A DNA stretch of 64,000 nt from Tepidiforma bonchosmolovskayae (lineage in GTDB: Bacteria > Chloroflexota > Dehalococcoidia > Tepidiformales > Tepidiformaceae). The DNA is taken from assembly GCF_008838325.1 (NCBI RefSeq), contig NZ_CP042829.1, positions 372,001-436,000 on the forward strand. Direction: 5' to 3'. The notes below the pieces were generated by a model. The model saw nothing but the letters and a program-made list of their open reading frames with translations. It was not told the DNA's origin and made no database searches. The first letter of the stretch is position 1. Each line of letters starts with the position of its first letter. Shown piece by piece: positions 17,406 through 26,028 of this stretch. A program made the translations under genes and the position numbers.

Positions 17406-18367
17406 CGTTCCGGCACCTCCAGCGCGAGCGCGACGCCGAGCATCGCGGCGGCGATCCCGATGATCCAGAAGCGGGTGACGATTTGGGTTTCTGCCCAGCC
17501 GATGAGTTCGAGGTGATGGTGGAAGGGAGCGCGGCGGAAGATGCGCCGGCCGGTGAGTTTGTAGGAGCCAATCTGGAGGATGTTGGACCCGGCTTCGACC
17601 ACGAAGATGATGCCGATGAGCGGCAGGAGGAGCCACTGGCCGGTCATCAGGGAGACGACGGCGAGGGAGGAGCCGAGCGCGAGGGCCCCGGTATCGCCCA
17701 TGATGACGCGGGCAGGGTGGGCGTTGTACCAGAGGTAGCCAAGGTTCGCGCCGGCGATGATGAAGGCGAAGGTGGCGACGAATTCCTGGCCCTGGATGAA
17801 GCCGATGATGCCGTAGGCGATGAAGGCGATGAGCGTGGTGCCGCCGACGAGGCCGTCGAGGCCATCGCTGACAGCCACGGCGCTGGTGGTGGCGACGATG
17901 ATGGCGGCGGCGAGCGGGATGTAGAAGAGGCCGAGGCCGTAGCTGCCCACGTAGGGGATGTTGATCGATTCGACCTCGATGTAGCGGTAGAGGACGATGG
18001 CCGCGCCGAGGGCGAAGACCGCGGTGAAGCCGAGCTTGAACCGCCAGGAGAGGCCGCCCTGGCGGCGGTCCTGGAGGGTGCCGAGGTCGTCGACGAAACC
18101 GGCGGCGGCGGTGACGGCGATCATGCCGAGCGGCAGGAGGATGGACTGGTGGTTCCACCAATCGACGGCGACGGCAGTAACGACCAGCGTGGGCAGCCAG
18201 ATGATGAAGCCGCCGAAGGTGGGCGTGCCGGCTTTCTTCTGGTGCTCGGGGAGGTATTCGGAGATTTGCTTTCCAATGCGGCGGCGGCGCAGGTAGCGGA
18301 CGATCGGTTCGCCGAGGGCCAGCGCGATGAGGAAGGTGATGAACCCCGAGTAGAGGGCGTGGATCAC
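17402..18367 (-). CDS. mraY: phospho-N-acetylmuramoyl-pentapeptide transferase
   Basis: Integral membrane enzyme forming lipid I. 321 aa, about 10 TM helices. Catalytic landmarks: TPTFGG near residue 50, FVDD in GFVDDLGTLQDRR, the SDGLDGLVGG loop, and the conserved FRRAPFHHHLE histidine loop. Starts with GTG 18367, overlapping the murF stop as GTGA; upstream in-frame sequence belongs to murF. Confidence 0.95.
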   Translation of the reverse strand: MIHALYSGFITFLIALALGEPIVRYLRRRRIGKQISEYLPEHQKKAGTPTFGGFIIWLPTLVVTAVAVDWWNHQSILLPLGMIAVTAAAGFVDDLGTLQDRRQGGLSWRFKLGFTAVFALGAAIVLYRYIEVESINIPYVGSYGLGLFYIPLAAAIIVATTSAVAVSDGLDGLVGGTTLIAFIAYGIIGFIQGQEFVATFAFIIAGANLGYLWYNAHPARVIMGDTGALALGSSLAVVSLMTGQWLLLPLIGIIFVVEAGSNILQIGSYKLTGRRIFRRAPFHHHLELIGWAETQIVTRFWIIGIAAAMLGVALALEVPER

Positions 18368-19746
18368 GGTTCGCCCTCCAGCAGGGGGATAATCGTTTCG
18401 AACTCCTGCGACCGGGACGCCTTGAGGAGGACGGTATCGCCTGGGCCGAGCATCCCGCGCACGAAGCGGGCGGCCTCGGTCTTGTCGGCGAACCAGTGGA
18501 CCTGGGCCATGCCGGCATCGCGGGCGGCCTGCGCCATGGCGCGGCAGGTTTCGCCGACGGCGACGAGGACGTCGGCGCATTCTGCGGCGAGGGTGCCGGC
18601 GGCGCGATGCTCCTGCTCCTCGAAGTCGCCGAGTTCGGCCATCTTGCCGAGGAGGGCGATGCGCCGACCTGTGGCATCACGGAGCAGACGGAGGGCGCCG
18701 GCCAGGGATGCGGGGCTCGAGTTGTAGCGGTCGTCGAGGATGGTCGCGCCGGTGTCGCTGCGGCGGACGGTGATGCGCCGCTCGGGGAGTTCAGCGGCGG
18801 CGATGGACTGGGCGACGGTCTCGAAGTCGAGGCCGAGGGCGATCCCGGCGGCGATCGTGAACAGCGCGGCAGGGATGGTGTGCAGTCCGGGGAGCGGCGA
18901 ATTGACGCGGACGGAGCGGCCCTGCCAGGTGACGGTGAAGGCGGTGCCTTCGAGGCCGCGGGCTTCGGCATCGGTCACGACGAGGTCGGCGCGGGAGCCA
19001 GGCCCGCCGAAGCCGATGACGCGGCAGGGAAGTCGGCGCGCCTCGGGCGCGATGCGCGGGTCATCCATATTGAGGATAGCGGTGCCGTTCGCGGGCAGGG
19101 CCCGGGCGAGTGAGAGCTTCTCCTCGGCGATGGCTTCGATGGAGCCGAGTTTTTCGATATGGGTGAGTCCGATGTTGAGAACACCGCCGATCTCGGGGAG
19201 GGCGATAGAGGCGAGGTAGGCGATTTCGCCGCGGGAGTCCATTGCGACTTCGAGGACGGCGACCTCGTCGTCGCGACGGAGGCCGAGGAGGGCGAGCGGC
19301 AGCCCCTCGCGGGAGTTGTAGTTGCCGCGTCGGCTGTAGACGCGGAGGTGCTGACCGAGGACGGCGGCAGCGAGGTCCTTGGCGGTGGTTTTGCCGACGG
19401 TGCCGGTGACGCCGACGACGCGGGGATTGCAGGCGAGGCGCCAGGCGCGGGCAAGCTCGCCGACGGCCTTCGTGGTATCGGGTGCGACAACGATGGTGCG
19501 GCCGTACGGGACCGAGGTGGGCGGGCGGGAGCAGATGACCGCGACAGCCCCGGCGGCGAGGGCGTCCTCGACGAAGGCGTCGCCGTGGGTCCGCTCACCC
19601 GGGAAGGCGCAGAAGAGTTCGCCGGGACGGACGGTGCGGGAGTCGGCGGAGCCGCCGGTGATCTCCGCGGGCAGGCCGGGAATGACGCGGTAGCCGCGGC
19701 GGGCCATCTCTTCGGCGATGAAGTCCGTGGTGAGGTGGCCGGTCAC
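18364..19746 (-). CDS. murF: UDP-N-acetylmuramoyl-tripeptide--D-alanyl-D-alanine ligase
   Basis: Adds D-Ala-D-Ala to the muropeptide. 460 aa. ATP loop GVTGTVGKTTAKDLAAAVL, the MurF-type EVAMDSRGEIAYLASIALPEIGG motif, NIGLTHIEKLGS, and the DRYNSSPASLAGALRLL segment are present. It follows ftsI directly: the murE gene that usually sits between them is missing. Overlaps ftsI and mraY by 4 bp each. Confidence 0.95.
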   Translation of the reverse strand: MTGHLTTDFIAEEMARRGYRVIPGLPAEITGGSADSRTVRPGELFCAFPGERTHGDAFVEDALAAGAVAVICSRPPTSVPYGRTIVVAPDTTKAVGELARAWRLACNPRVVGVTGTVGKTTAKDLAAAVLGQHLRVYSRRGNYNSREGLPLALLGLRRDDEVAVLEVAMDSRGEIAYLASIALPEIGGVLNIGLTHIEKLGSIEAIAEEKLSLARALPANGTAILNMDDPRIAPEARRLPCRVIGFGGPGSRADLVVTDAEARGLEGTAFTVTWQGRSVRVNSPLPGLHTIPAALFTIAAGIALGLDFETVAQSIAAAELPERRITVRRSDTGATILDDRYNSSPASLAGALRLLRDATGRRIALLGKMAELGDFEEQEHRAAGTLAAECADVLVAVGETCRAMAQAARDAGMAQVHWFADKTEAARFVRGMLGPGDTVLLKASRSQEFETIIPLLEGEP

Positions 19747-21488
19747 CTGGCAACGCTCCCTGTGCCCTTCTCGGGGGGCACGCCAAGGTAGCGGAGCGCT
19801 TCGTCGACGAAGCGGGCGAAGATGGGGCCGGCGGCCTGGGTGCCGGTCAGGAGGTTGCGGTTCTGGTCGAGGCGGACGAGGACGAGGAGACGGGGCTGCT
19901 CGAGCGGGGCGAATCCCATAAAGGAGACGATTTGCTGGTCGTCGGTATAGGTGCCCCAGACGGGGATGTTGGCGGTGCCGGACTTGCCGCCGGCGGTGTA
20001 GTGGACGGGGTTGCGGCCCCAGCCGTCGGGGTCCTGGGCGACGACTTCGCCGAGCATGCGGCGGACGGCGTCGCTGGCTGCGGGGGAGATGACGCGGCGG
20101 ACGATGGTGGGCTGGAGGTCGATGCGGGTGCCATCGGGGCGAATGCGGCCCTTGACGACGCGCGGGGTGACCAGGTTCCCGCCGTTAATGCAGGCGGCGA
20201 TCGCCTGCATCATCTGGATCGGGGTGACGCTGATGGACTGGCCGAACGACTGGGTTGCGACGTCGACCGGGGAGTAACCGGGGTCCTCGGGGCGGCGGAA
20301 GAAGCCGGCCGCCTCGCCGGGGAGGTCGATGCCGGTGGGCTTTCCGAAGCCGAAGGCCTCGAGGTACGACTGGAAGAGGCGGGTGCCGAGCTTCTGCTGC
20401 ATGAAGACGGCGCCGGAGTTGATGGAGTGCTGGAGCACGCCGGTCATGGTCTGCGTGCCGTAGACGCCATCGTCCCAGTTTTTGAGGCGCACCCCCTCCA
20501 CATCCACGACCCCATTATCCACGTAGGTGGTTTCCGGGGTGACGACGCCGGCATCGATGGCGGCCGCGGCGGTCACGACCTTCATGACGGACCCTGGTTC
20601 GTAGGTATCGGTGACGGCGATGTTCTTGAAGGCGCTCTTCTGCTCGGTGGATGCCTCCAGGTCGGCCTCGAGGGTGGAGTAGCGGACGGAGGGGAGCGTG
20701 GCGAGGGCGTAGATATCGCCGGTGTAGGGGTCCATCACGATGATGGTGCCGCCGGAGGCGCGGTGCTCTTTGACCGCGGCGGCGAGGGTATCTTCGGCGA
20801 GGCGCTGGAGATAGCGGTCGATAGTGAGGATGAGGTCGTCGCCGGGCACGGGCTCGGTGGCGATGTACTGGCCGTAGGGGATCGGGTCGCCGAGGGTGTC
20901 ACGTTCGTAGACGGCCTTACCGGCGCGGCCCTGGAGGAGGTCGTTGTAGCGGTCCTCGATGCCGGCGAGGCCGGTATTGTCGACACCGGTGAAACCGAGG
21001 ACGGCGGCTGCGAGGTCGCCTTCGGGGTGAATGCGGGCGGTGTTGGGGAGGAGGACGACGCCGGGGAGGTCGGCATCGATGAGCGGGAGGCCGAGTTCGT
21101 AGTCGAGGTCGATGGCGATGCGAACCTCGACGGCATCAGCTGCGGCCAGCCTGGCTTCGATTGCAGCTTTCGGGATGCGGGTGATGGCGGCGACCTTTTC
21201 GATGACCCGGGCGCGGTCGGCGGGCTGGCGCCAGGCCCGGGTATTGAGGTAGACGTCCCAGGTATCGACGGAGACGGCGAGAACGCCGCCGTTGCGGTCG
21301 AGGATGGCGCCGCGGCGGGCGTAGACGGTGGAGCTGCCGAGGAGTTCGCTGCGGGCCTGTGCGGCGTAGGTATCGTGCTGGAGGACCTGGAGCTGGACGA
21401 GGCGCGCGGCGAGGAGGGCCCCGAAGAGGCCGAGGAACACCGCCGGGAGCCACACGCGGCGGGTGGGCCGCGCCTTTTGGATGGTCAT
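19743..21488 (-). CDS. ftsI: septal penicillin-binding protein (transpeptidase)
   Basis: Monofunctional class B PBP cross-linking septal peptidoglycan. 581 aa: cytoplasmic start, TM at about 12-32, dimerisation domain (RRGAILDRNGGVLA), then the transpeptidase domain with S300-x-x-K303 (EPGSVMK), S355-I-N and K502-S-G (AGGKSGTANI, Ser replacing the common Thr). No PASTA repeats. Lies between the FtsL-like gene (46 bp) and murF (4-bp overlap), so FtsI/PBP2x rather than PBP2/MrdA. Confidence 0.94.
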   Translation of the reverse strand: MTIQKARPTRRVWLPAVFLGLFGALLAARLVQLQVLQHDTYAAQARSELLGSSTVYARRGAILDRNGGVLAVSVDTWDVYLNTRAWRQPADRARVIEKVAAITRIPKAAIEARLAAADAVEVRIAIDLDYELGLPLIDADLPGVVLLPNTARIHPEGDLAAAVLGFTGVDNTGLAGIEDRYNDLLQGRAGKAVYERDTLGDPIPYGQYIATEPVPGDDLILTIDRYLQRLAEDTLAAAVKEHRASGGTIIVMDPYTGDIYALATLPSVRYSTLEADLEASTEQKSAFKNIAVTDTYEPGSVMKVVTAAAAIDAGVVTPETTYVDNGVVDVEGVRLKNWDDGVYGTQTMTGVLQHSINSGAVFMQQKLGTRLFQSYLEAFGFGKPTGIDLPGEAAGFFRRPEDPGYSPVDVATQSFGQSISVTPIQMMQAIAACINGGNLVTPRVVKGRIRPDGTRIDLQPTIVRRVISPAASDAVRRMLGEVVAQDPDGWGRNPVHYTAGGKSGTANIPVWGTYTDDQQIVSFMGFAPLEQPRLLVLVRLDQNRNLLTGTQAAGPIFARFVDEALRYLGVPPEKGTGSVAR

Positions 21489-21534
21489 CCGAACGCGCCT
21501 CCGGCCGCCGGTTGCGACGGCGGTTTGGTGCTGG

Positions 21535-21969
21535 CTACCAGGGCCGCCAGCTCAGCAGGGACTTCCACCAGGGTTCGGCCGGAGCGGGTTTGGGCTCCGG
21601 CGCGGGGAGATACTCTGCTGGAAGTTTCGCCGGCGCCGGGCCGGGTTCCTGGACGGTGACGTAAATGGGGTCGGATGCCCGGACCATGCCGATCTCCTGG
21701 GCGCGGCGCTCGATGCGAGCCTGGGAGGTGAGGCGGGCAACATCGGCTTCGAGCAGGGAGATTTCGGCGCGGAGCCTGGCCTGCTGGCGCTGCGAGGCCT
21801 GGATATCGAAGCCCTGGGACGTGACGAAGCTGTTCTGGAGGACCGGGAGAAGGGCTGCGAAGAGCAGGAAGGCGAGGGCGGCGATGAGGCCCCAGTTGAT
21901 GCGGAGGCCGCGGACCGGAACGCCGAGGGGACGGCCGATGCCGCCGAGGGGATGGTTGATGGCGGCCAT
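21535..21969 (-). CDS. ftsL: FtsL/DivIC-like septum protein
   Basis: 144 aa bitopic protein: cytoplasmic N-terminus, TM at about 25-46 (INWGLIAALAFLLFAALLPVLQ), then a coiled coil (QRQQARLRAEISLLEADVARLTSQARIERRAQEIGM) and a Pro-rich tail ending WWKSLLSWRPW. Position between rsmH and ftsI, length and topology are those of FtsL. Sequence is poorly conserved in the family, so the symbol rests mainly on context. Confidence 0.78.
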   Translation of the reverse strand: MAAINHPLGGIGRPLGVPVRGLRINWGLIAALAFLLFAALLPVLQNSFVTSQGFDIQASQRQQARLRAEISLLEADVARLTSQARIERRAQEIGMVRASDPIYVTVQEPGPAPAKLPAEYLPAPEPKPAPAEPWWKSLLSWRPW

Positions 21970-21971
21970 GG

Positions 21972-22940
21972 TCAGCTCCTCCGTTCGGCCGCCCGGAGGA
22001 CGGCGCTGCGGGCGCGCGGGTTGCGGGCGACCTCAGCAGGGGAGGGCCGAACGGCCCGGCGCGTGAGGATGCGGAGGGTCGGGCGGTGGCCGCAGCGGCA
22101 TTCCGGGAGGCCGGGCGGACAGATGCAGGCCGCGGCCTCGCGCTGGAAGTACCGCTTGACGATGCGGTCTTCGAGAGAGTGGAAACTGATGACCACCAGC
22201 CTGCCGGGGTGGCGGTCGGCGTTTCCAGGGTCGAGCAGGCCGTGGGCGAGCGGAAGTACCATGTGAAGGCTGTCGAGTTCACCGTTCACCTGGATCCGGA
22301 GCGCCTGGAAGACTTTGGTGGCGGGGTGATTTGGGGTGCGTCTCCCCGGGCCCCCCACGGCCTGCCCGACGACACTGGCGAGCTGGGTGGTCGTCCGCAG
22401 CGGCTGGCGGGCACGCGCGGCCACGATGGCCCGCGCGATGCGCCGCGCCCGGGGCTCTTCTCCGTATTCGAAGAAGAGCGCTGCGAGCGACGCTTCATCC
22501 CAGGTGTTCACGATGTCGGCGGCTGTTGGGCCGCCGGCCGATGGGTCCATGCGCATGTCGAGGGGGCCTTCGAGGGAGAAGGCGAATCCCCGGTGGGCGC
22601 TCTCGACCTGGAACGAGGAGAAGCCCAAGTCGAGGAGGATGCCATCGGCGGACGTGACACCTGCTTCCGCGGCGACCCTGTCGAGTTCGCGGAAGTTCGC
22701 GTGGACGAAGCTGACCCGCCTCCCAAACGGTGCCAGCCTCGCGCGCGCGAACTCCAGCGCCTCGGCGTCGTGGTCGATGCAGAGGAGTCTTCCGCCTGGT
22801 CCGAGCCGGCGGGCGATGGCCTCGGCGTGGCCGCCGAGCCCGGCGGTGCAGTCGATGTAGGTGCCGTCCTCGCGGACGTCGAGCCAGTGGAGGGCTTCGT
22901 CGAGGAGGACCGGCTGGTGGATGGGGAGCGAGGATGTCAT
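21972..22940 (-). CDS. rsmH: 16S rRNA (cytosine1402-N4)-methyltransferase
   Basis: Methylates N4 of C1402 in the 30S P-site. 322 aa. HQPVLLDEALHWL start, SAM site CTAGLGGHAEAIARRL, DLGFSSFQVE, and the VISFHSLEDRIVKRYF signature, ending with RNPRARSAVLRAAERR. Second gene of the dcw operon. The GTG at 22946, two codons earlier, is equally well placed after GGAGG, so the start is uncertain by 6 bp. Confidence 0.95.
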   Translation of the reverse strand: MTSSLPIHQPVLLDEALHWLDVREDGTYIDCTAGLGGHAEAIARRLGPGGRLLCIDHDAEALEFARARLAPFGRRVSFVHANFRELDRVAAEAGVTSADGILLDLGFSSFQVESAHRGFAFSLEGPLDMRMDPSAGGPTAADIVNTWDEASLAALFFEYGEEPRARRIARAIVAARARQPLRTTTQLASVVGQAVGGPGRRTPNHPATKVFQALRIQVNGELDSLHMVLPLAHGLLDPGNADRHPGRLVVISFHSLEDRIVKRYFQREAAACICPPGLPECRCGHRPTLRILTRRAVRPSPAEVARNPRARSAVLRAAERRS

Positions 22941-22950
22941 GACGACCACG

Positions 22951-23421
22951 TTACGCTCCTCCCCCTGAGCTGGCGGCAGCTGCGGCAAAGCCGGAGGCTG
23001 CGATTTCGGCGCGAGCACGCTTGCGGGATGCCTCCCGCTCCTCGTAGGCCGCCGCGTTCCAGATTTCGATGCGGCGCCCGACGCCGACGACTTTGACTTC
23101 GCGCGCGGACTGGCTGATGCCGGCGCGGGCCGCGAGGTCGTCGCGGAGGTTGACACGTCCCTGTCCGTCGAGCTGGACGGGCCAGAAGGTGGAGTAGAAA
23201 TCGCGACGGGCATCTTCGGCGATGGGGTCGCCCTCGGGGAGGGCGTCGAAGATGGCGGCCTGCCGTTCAAATTCTTCGAGGGTGTAGACGTGGATGCACT
23301 CGTCGGCGCCGGCGCCGATGTAGGCGCCGGCTTTGAGGGCATCGCGGAAGGCCGGGGGGATGGGCACCCGTCCCCGGTCGTCCAGCGTGTAGTCGTAGGC
23401 GCCTGAGAAGCGCGTGAGCAT
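22951..23421 (-). CDS. mraZ: transcriptional regulator MraZ
   Basis: AbrB-fold ring-forming repressor of the dcw cluster. 156 aa. Two DxxxR-type repeats: LDDRGRVPIPPAFRDAL (about 15-31) and LDGQGRVNLRDDLAARAG (about 83-100). First gene of the operon, with its own probable binding boxes between promoter and start. The C-terminal Ala/Ser/Gly tail is longer than usual. Confidence 0.95.
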   Translation of the reverse strand: MLTRFSGAYDYTLDDRGRVPIPPAFRDALKAGAYIGAGADECIHVYTLEEFERQAAIFDALPEGDPIAEDARRDFYSTFWPVQLDGQGRVNLRDDLAARAGISQSAREVKVVGVGRRIEIWNAAAYEEREASRKRARAEIAASGFAAAAASSGGGA

Positions 23422-23486
23422 GCCCTCATTGCCTTTCCGGGGGCTGCGGGGCGGGTAACCCCTGTGCAGGGCGGGAGCTGTTCAAG

Positions 23487-23503
23487 CTCCCCATTTCTCC
23501 CCA
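23487..23503 (-). promoter_or_regulatory. probable MraZ operator
   Basis: Two direct copies of TGGGGAG (minus strand, 23503-23497 and 23493-23487) with 10-bp periodicity, matching the TGGG repeats bound by MraZ in other bacteria. They lie just downstream of the predicted +1 of the dcw promoter, a position suited to autorepression. Confidence 0.65.
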
Positions 23504-23519
23504 CCTGACCCCCGCGAGC

Positions 23520-23548
23520 ATGGTAGGTTCCCCCCGGGAGGCTGTCAA
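23520..23548 (-). promoter_or_regulatory. sigma-70-type promoter of the dcw operon
   Basis: TTGACA (23548-23543), a 17-bp spacer and TACCAT (23525-23520) on the minus strand. Start of transcription is expected near 23512, giving a leader of about 90 nt that contains the MraZ boxes. Confidence 0.75.
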
Positions 23549-23596
23549 TACGTTTTTTCGGCCCGCGGCGCGCGGCGAAGGGATAGGATCAGGGGG

Positions 23597-24082
23597 ATGG
23601 CGCGCGTGGCAGTGCTGACGGTTTCGGACCGGGGGGCGGCTGGAGAGCGGGAGGACCTCGGCGGGCCGCTCATCGCGGAGCTGGCGCTGGCGGCGGGGCA
23701 CGAGGTGGTGGCTCGGGCGATCGTGCCGGATGAGCGGGAGCAGATCGCGGCCACGCTGCGGGCGTGGGCGGACGGGGGCGCGGCGGACGTCATTCTTACG
23801 ACGGGCGGGACGGGGCTGACGCCGCGGGATGTGACGCCGGAGGCGACGCTGACGGTGGCGGAGCGGGAAGTGCCGGGGATCGTCGTGGCGCTGGTGGTGA
23901 ACGGGCTGCGGCACACGCCGTTTGCGGCTCTGACGCGGGGCGTCGCGGTGACGCGGGGCAGGACGCTGATCGTGAATTTGCCGGGGAACCCGAAGGCGGT
24001 GCGGCAGGGGATGGACGTGCTGCTGCCGCTGCTGGGGCACGTGACGGAGCTGCTGCAGGGGCCGGTGGAGCACAGCGGCTGA
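23597..24082 (+). CDS. molybdenum cofactor biosynthesis protein, MogA/MoaB family
   Basis: 161 aa MoCF-domain protein; family members adenylylate molybdopterin before metal insertion. [17 protein letters not shown] at residues 68-84 is the nucleotide/MPT-binding signature, and [19 protein letters not shown] the C-terminal one. Divergent from the dcw promoter. No other Moco gene is nearby, so MogA versus MoaB cannot be decided. An AGGGGG site precedes the ATG. Confidence 0.88.
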   Translation: MARVAVLTVSDRGAAGEREDLGGPLIAELALAAGHEVVARAIVPDEREQIAATLRAWADGGAADVILTTGGTGLTPRDVTPEATLTVAEREVPGIVVALVVNGLRHTPFAALTRGVAVTRGRTLIVNLPGNPKAVRQGMDVLLPLLGHVTELLQGPVEHSG

Positions 24083-24140
24083 TGGGGCGCGGCGAGCTCC
24101 CGCTTGCCAGCCGGGCCGCGCTGGCGGAATGTTGAACGGG

Positions 24141-24887
24141 ATGCGCATCGATGTGCTGACCCTGTTCCCGGAGGCGTTCCGCGGCCCGCTGGATGTTTCG
24201 ATTGTGAAGCGGGCGCGGGAAGACGGGCTGCTCGACCTCCACATCCACGACATCCGGGAGCATGCGACGGACCGGCACCGGACGGTTGACGATTACCCGT
24301 TCGGCGGGGGCCAGGGCATGGTGATGCGGGTGGATGTGCTCGACCGGGCACTGGAGCACGTGCGGGCGCAGGCGCCGGAGCGCGGGCTGGTGGTGTACCT
24401 GACCCCCGCAGGCGAGCGCCTGAACGACCGGATTGTGCGGGAGCTGGCGGCAGAGCCGCGGCTGATACTCGTCTGCGGCCGGTACGAAGGGGTGGATGAG
24501 CGGTTCGTAGAGCACTGCGTAGACAGGGAGATTTCGATCGGGGACTACGTGCTGACGGGCGGCGAGCTGCCGGCGATGGTGCTGATCGACGCGGTGACGC
24601 GCCACATCCCGGGGGCGCTGGGAGATGCGGCATCGCCGGAGGAGGAGTCGTTCGCGGATGGGCTGCTGGAACACCCGCAGTACACGCGGCCGGCGGAATA
24701 CCGGGGCTGGAAGGTGCCGGAGGTACTGCTGAGCGGGCACCACGCGAAGATCGCAGCGTGGCGGCGGGAGCAGCGGCTGGCGCGGACGCGGGAGCGGCGG
24801 CCGGACCTGCTGGAGGGCGCGGAGGGGGAGCGGGCGCCGGGGCCTGGCTCAGGCGCGGCGGATGAGGTCGACGAACGAATCGTTTGA
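24141..24887 (+). CDS. trmD: tRNA (guanine37-N1)-methyltransferase
   Basis: SPOUT enzyme making m1G37, preventing +1 frameshifting. 248 aa. [13 protein letters not shown] start, [13 protein letters not shown], and the trefoil-knot segment [22 protein letters not shown] are diagnostic. ATG 24141 gives the family N-terminus; ATG 24129 would add four residues. It is not in the usual rpsP-rimM-rplS operon. The last 39 bp overlap the convergent phosphatase gene. Confidence 0.95.
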   Translation: MRIDVLTLFPEAFRGPLDVSIVKRAREDGLLDLHIHDIREHATDRHRTVDDYPFGGGQGMVMRVDVLDRALEHVRAQAPERGLVVYLTPAGERLNDRIVRELAAEPRLILVCGRYEGVDERFVEHCVDREISIGDYVLTGGELPAMVLIDAVTRHIPGALGDAASPEEESFADGLLEHPQYTRPAEYRGWKVPEVLLSGHHAKIAAWRREQRLARTRERRPDLLEGAEGERAPGPGSGAADEVDERIV

Positions 24888-25352
24888 GAGGGCGCCCCGC
24901 CGGGCTGCGCGGATGCGGGCGATTGCTTCGTCGGCGCCGAAGCCGAGGCGGCGGAGGAGGAGGCCGGTCACGAGCCCGCTGCGGTTCATGCCGTGGGAGC
25001 ACATGATGTAGACGGCAGGAGGGGCCGCGCCGGGGTTAATGACGGCCTCGGCGAGGCGGTCGACGACGGGGAGGATGTGGCGGGAGGGGAGGAAGCGGGC
25101 TTCGAGGTCGGCGAAGACGCAGGGGAGGTGGGCTGCGGCGGCGGCCCGGTAGGGGCCGGGCATTTCACCCGCGCAGTCGACGAGCCAGGAGGCGCTGATG
25201 GCGGCGGGGTGAATGGTTTCGCCCTGGAGGGTGTGGGCGCCGCCCATCCAGATGGAGGTGTGGATGTAGGGGATGGCTCCGCCGGGCAGGACGAGACTGG
25301 CGCGCGGGCGAAGCGGCGGAGGCAGTCGTTCGATGGACGGGTCTTCGAGCAC
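24849..25352 (-). CDS. dual-specificity protein phosphatase-like protein
   Basis: About 167 aa. The cysteine phosphatase loop is present as CSHGMNRSG (C-x5-R-S/T) preceded by VYIMC, with an upstream Asp-containing loop as general-acid candidate. The N-terminal part ([10 protein letters not shown]) resembles DSP folds. Substrate unknown. Start uncertain: GTG 25352 is the most upstream plausible codon before the divergent tetR promoter, and no good SD is seen. The 3' end overlaps trmD. Confidence 0.75.
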   Translation of the reverse strand: MLEDPSIERLPPPLRPRASLVLPGGAIPYIHTSIWMGGAHTLQGETIHPAAISASWLVDCAGEMPGPYRAAAAAHLPCVFADLEARFLPSRHILPVVDRLAEAVINPGAAPPAVYIMCSHGMNRSGLVTGLLLRRLGFGADEAIARIRAARRGALSNDSFVDLIRRA

Positions 25353-25389
25353 GGGCCCATGGTACGCGGGCGGTGCGGTGGAGGCACGC

Positions 25390-25405
25390 GCAAGCAAGTG
25401 CTTGC
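25390..25405. promoter_or_regulatory. palindromic operator of the TetR-family gene
   Basis: Perfect inverted repeat GCAAGCA-AG-TGCTTGC, 24 bp before the TetR-family start and just upstream of a TACGAT -10-like hexamer (25415-25420). Size and position fit autoregulation by the encoded repressor. Confidence 0.65.
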
Positions 25406-25428
25406 ACGAGGTGCTACGATCGAGGGCG

Positions 25429-26028
25429 ATGGATGCGACGGCCGAACGGCTGCTCACGGCGGCGCGCGAAGTGTTCGAGGAGGAGGGGTTCCGCGGGGCG
25501 ACCACGCGGAAGATCGCGGCGCGGGCCGGAGTGAACGAAGTGACCCTCTTCCGGCACTTCGCGAGCAAGGAGGAGCTGATCGGCGCGGCGCTGGAGCACG
25601 GCCACCGCGCGGCGATGGCGCGGCTGGATGCAGCGGCGCTGCCGGCCGAGCCGCACGACCTCGATGCCGAGCTGCGGCCGTACCTGCATTACGTGCTTGC
25701 CGCCTTTGCGGCGGCTGGGCGCGGCGTGCGGACGGCGCTGGCTGAGTGGGAGCACCTGCCGGCCTACCACGCCTGGCTGCTCGGCCCGAGCGAGCGGGTG
25801 ATGGCCGACCTGGAGCAGTACCTCGAGGCGGCGGCCGCGCGCGGACTGGTCCGGGCGGGCGTGGCCCCGGAATCAGCGGCCCACCTGCTTGTCGCAACCC
25901 TGTTCATGCACGGGCTGCTGCCCCCGCTGATGCCGGCGCACTTTCCGCAGGGCGCGGGGGCAGGCGCCGACGGGTGCATCGACCTCGTACTCGCGGCTCT
26001 TCGACCACTGGAGGAGAACGAACGATGA
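25429..26028 (+). CDS. TetR-family transcriptional regulator
   Basis: 199 aa. N-terminal HTH: RLLTAAREVFEEEGFRGATTRKIAARAGVNEVTLFRHFASKEEL (about residues 7-50), the classical TetR domain; the C-terminal ligand domain is divergent. Overlaps the permease gene start (ATGA), so it almost certainly controls the exporter that follows, using the palindrome at 25390-25405. ATG 25429 is the first in-frame start giving a standard N-terminus. Confidence 0.92.
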   Translation: MDATAERLLTAAREVFEEEGFRGATTRKIAARAGVNEVTLFRHFASKEELIGAALEHGHRAAMARLDAAALPAEPHDLDAELRPYLHYVLAAFAAAGRGVRTALAEWEHLPAYHAWLLGPSERVMADLEQYLEAAAARGLVRAGVAPESAAHLLVATLFMHGLLPPLMPAHFPQGAGAGADGCIDLVLAALRPLEENER

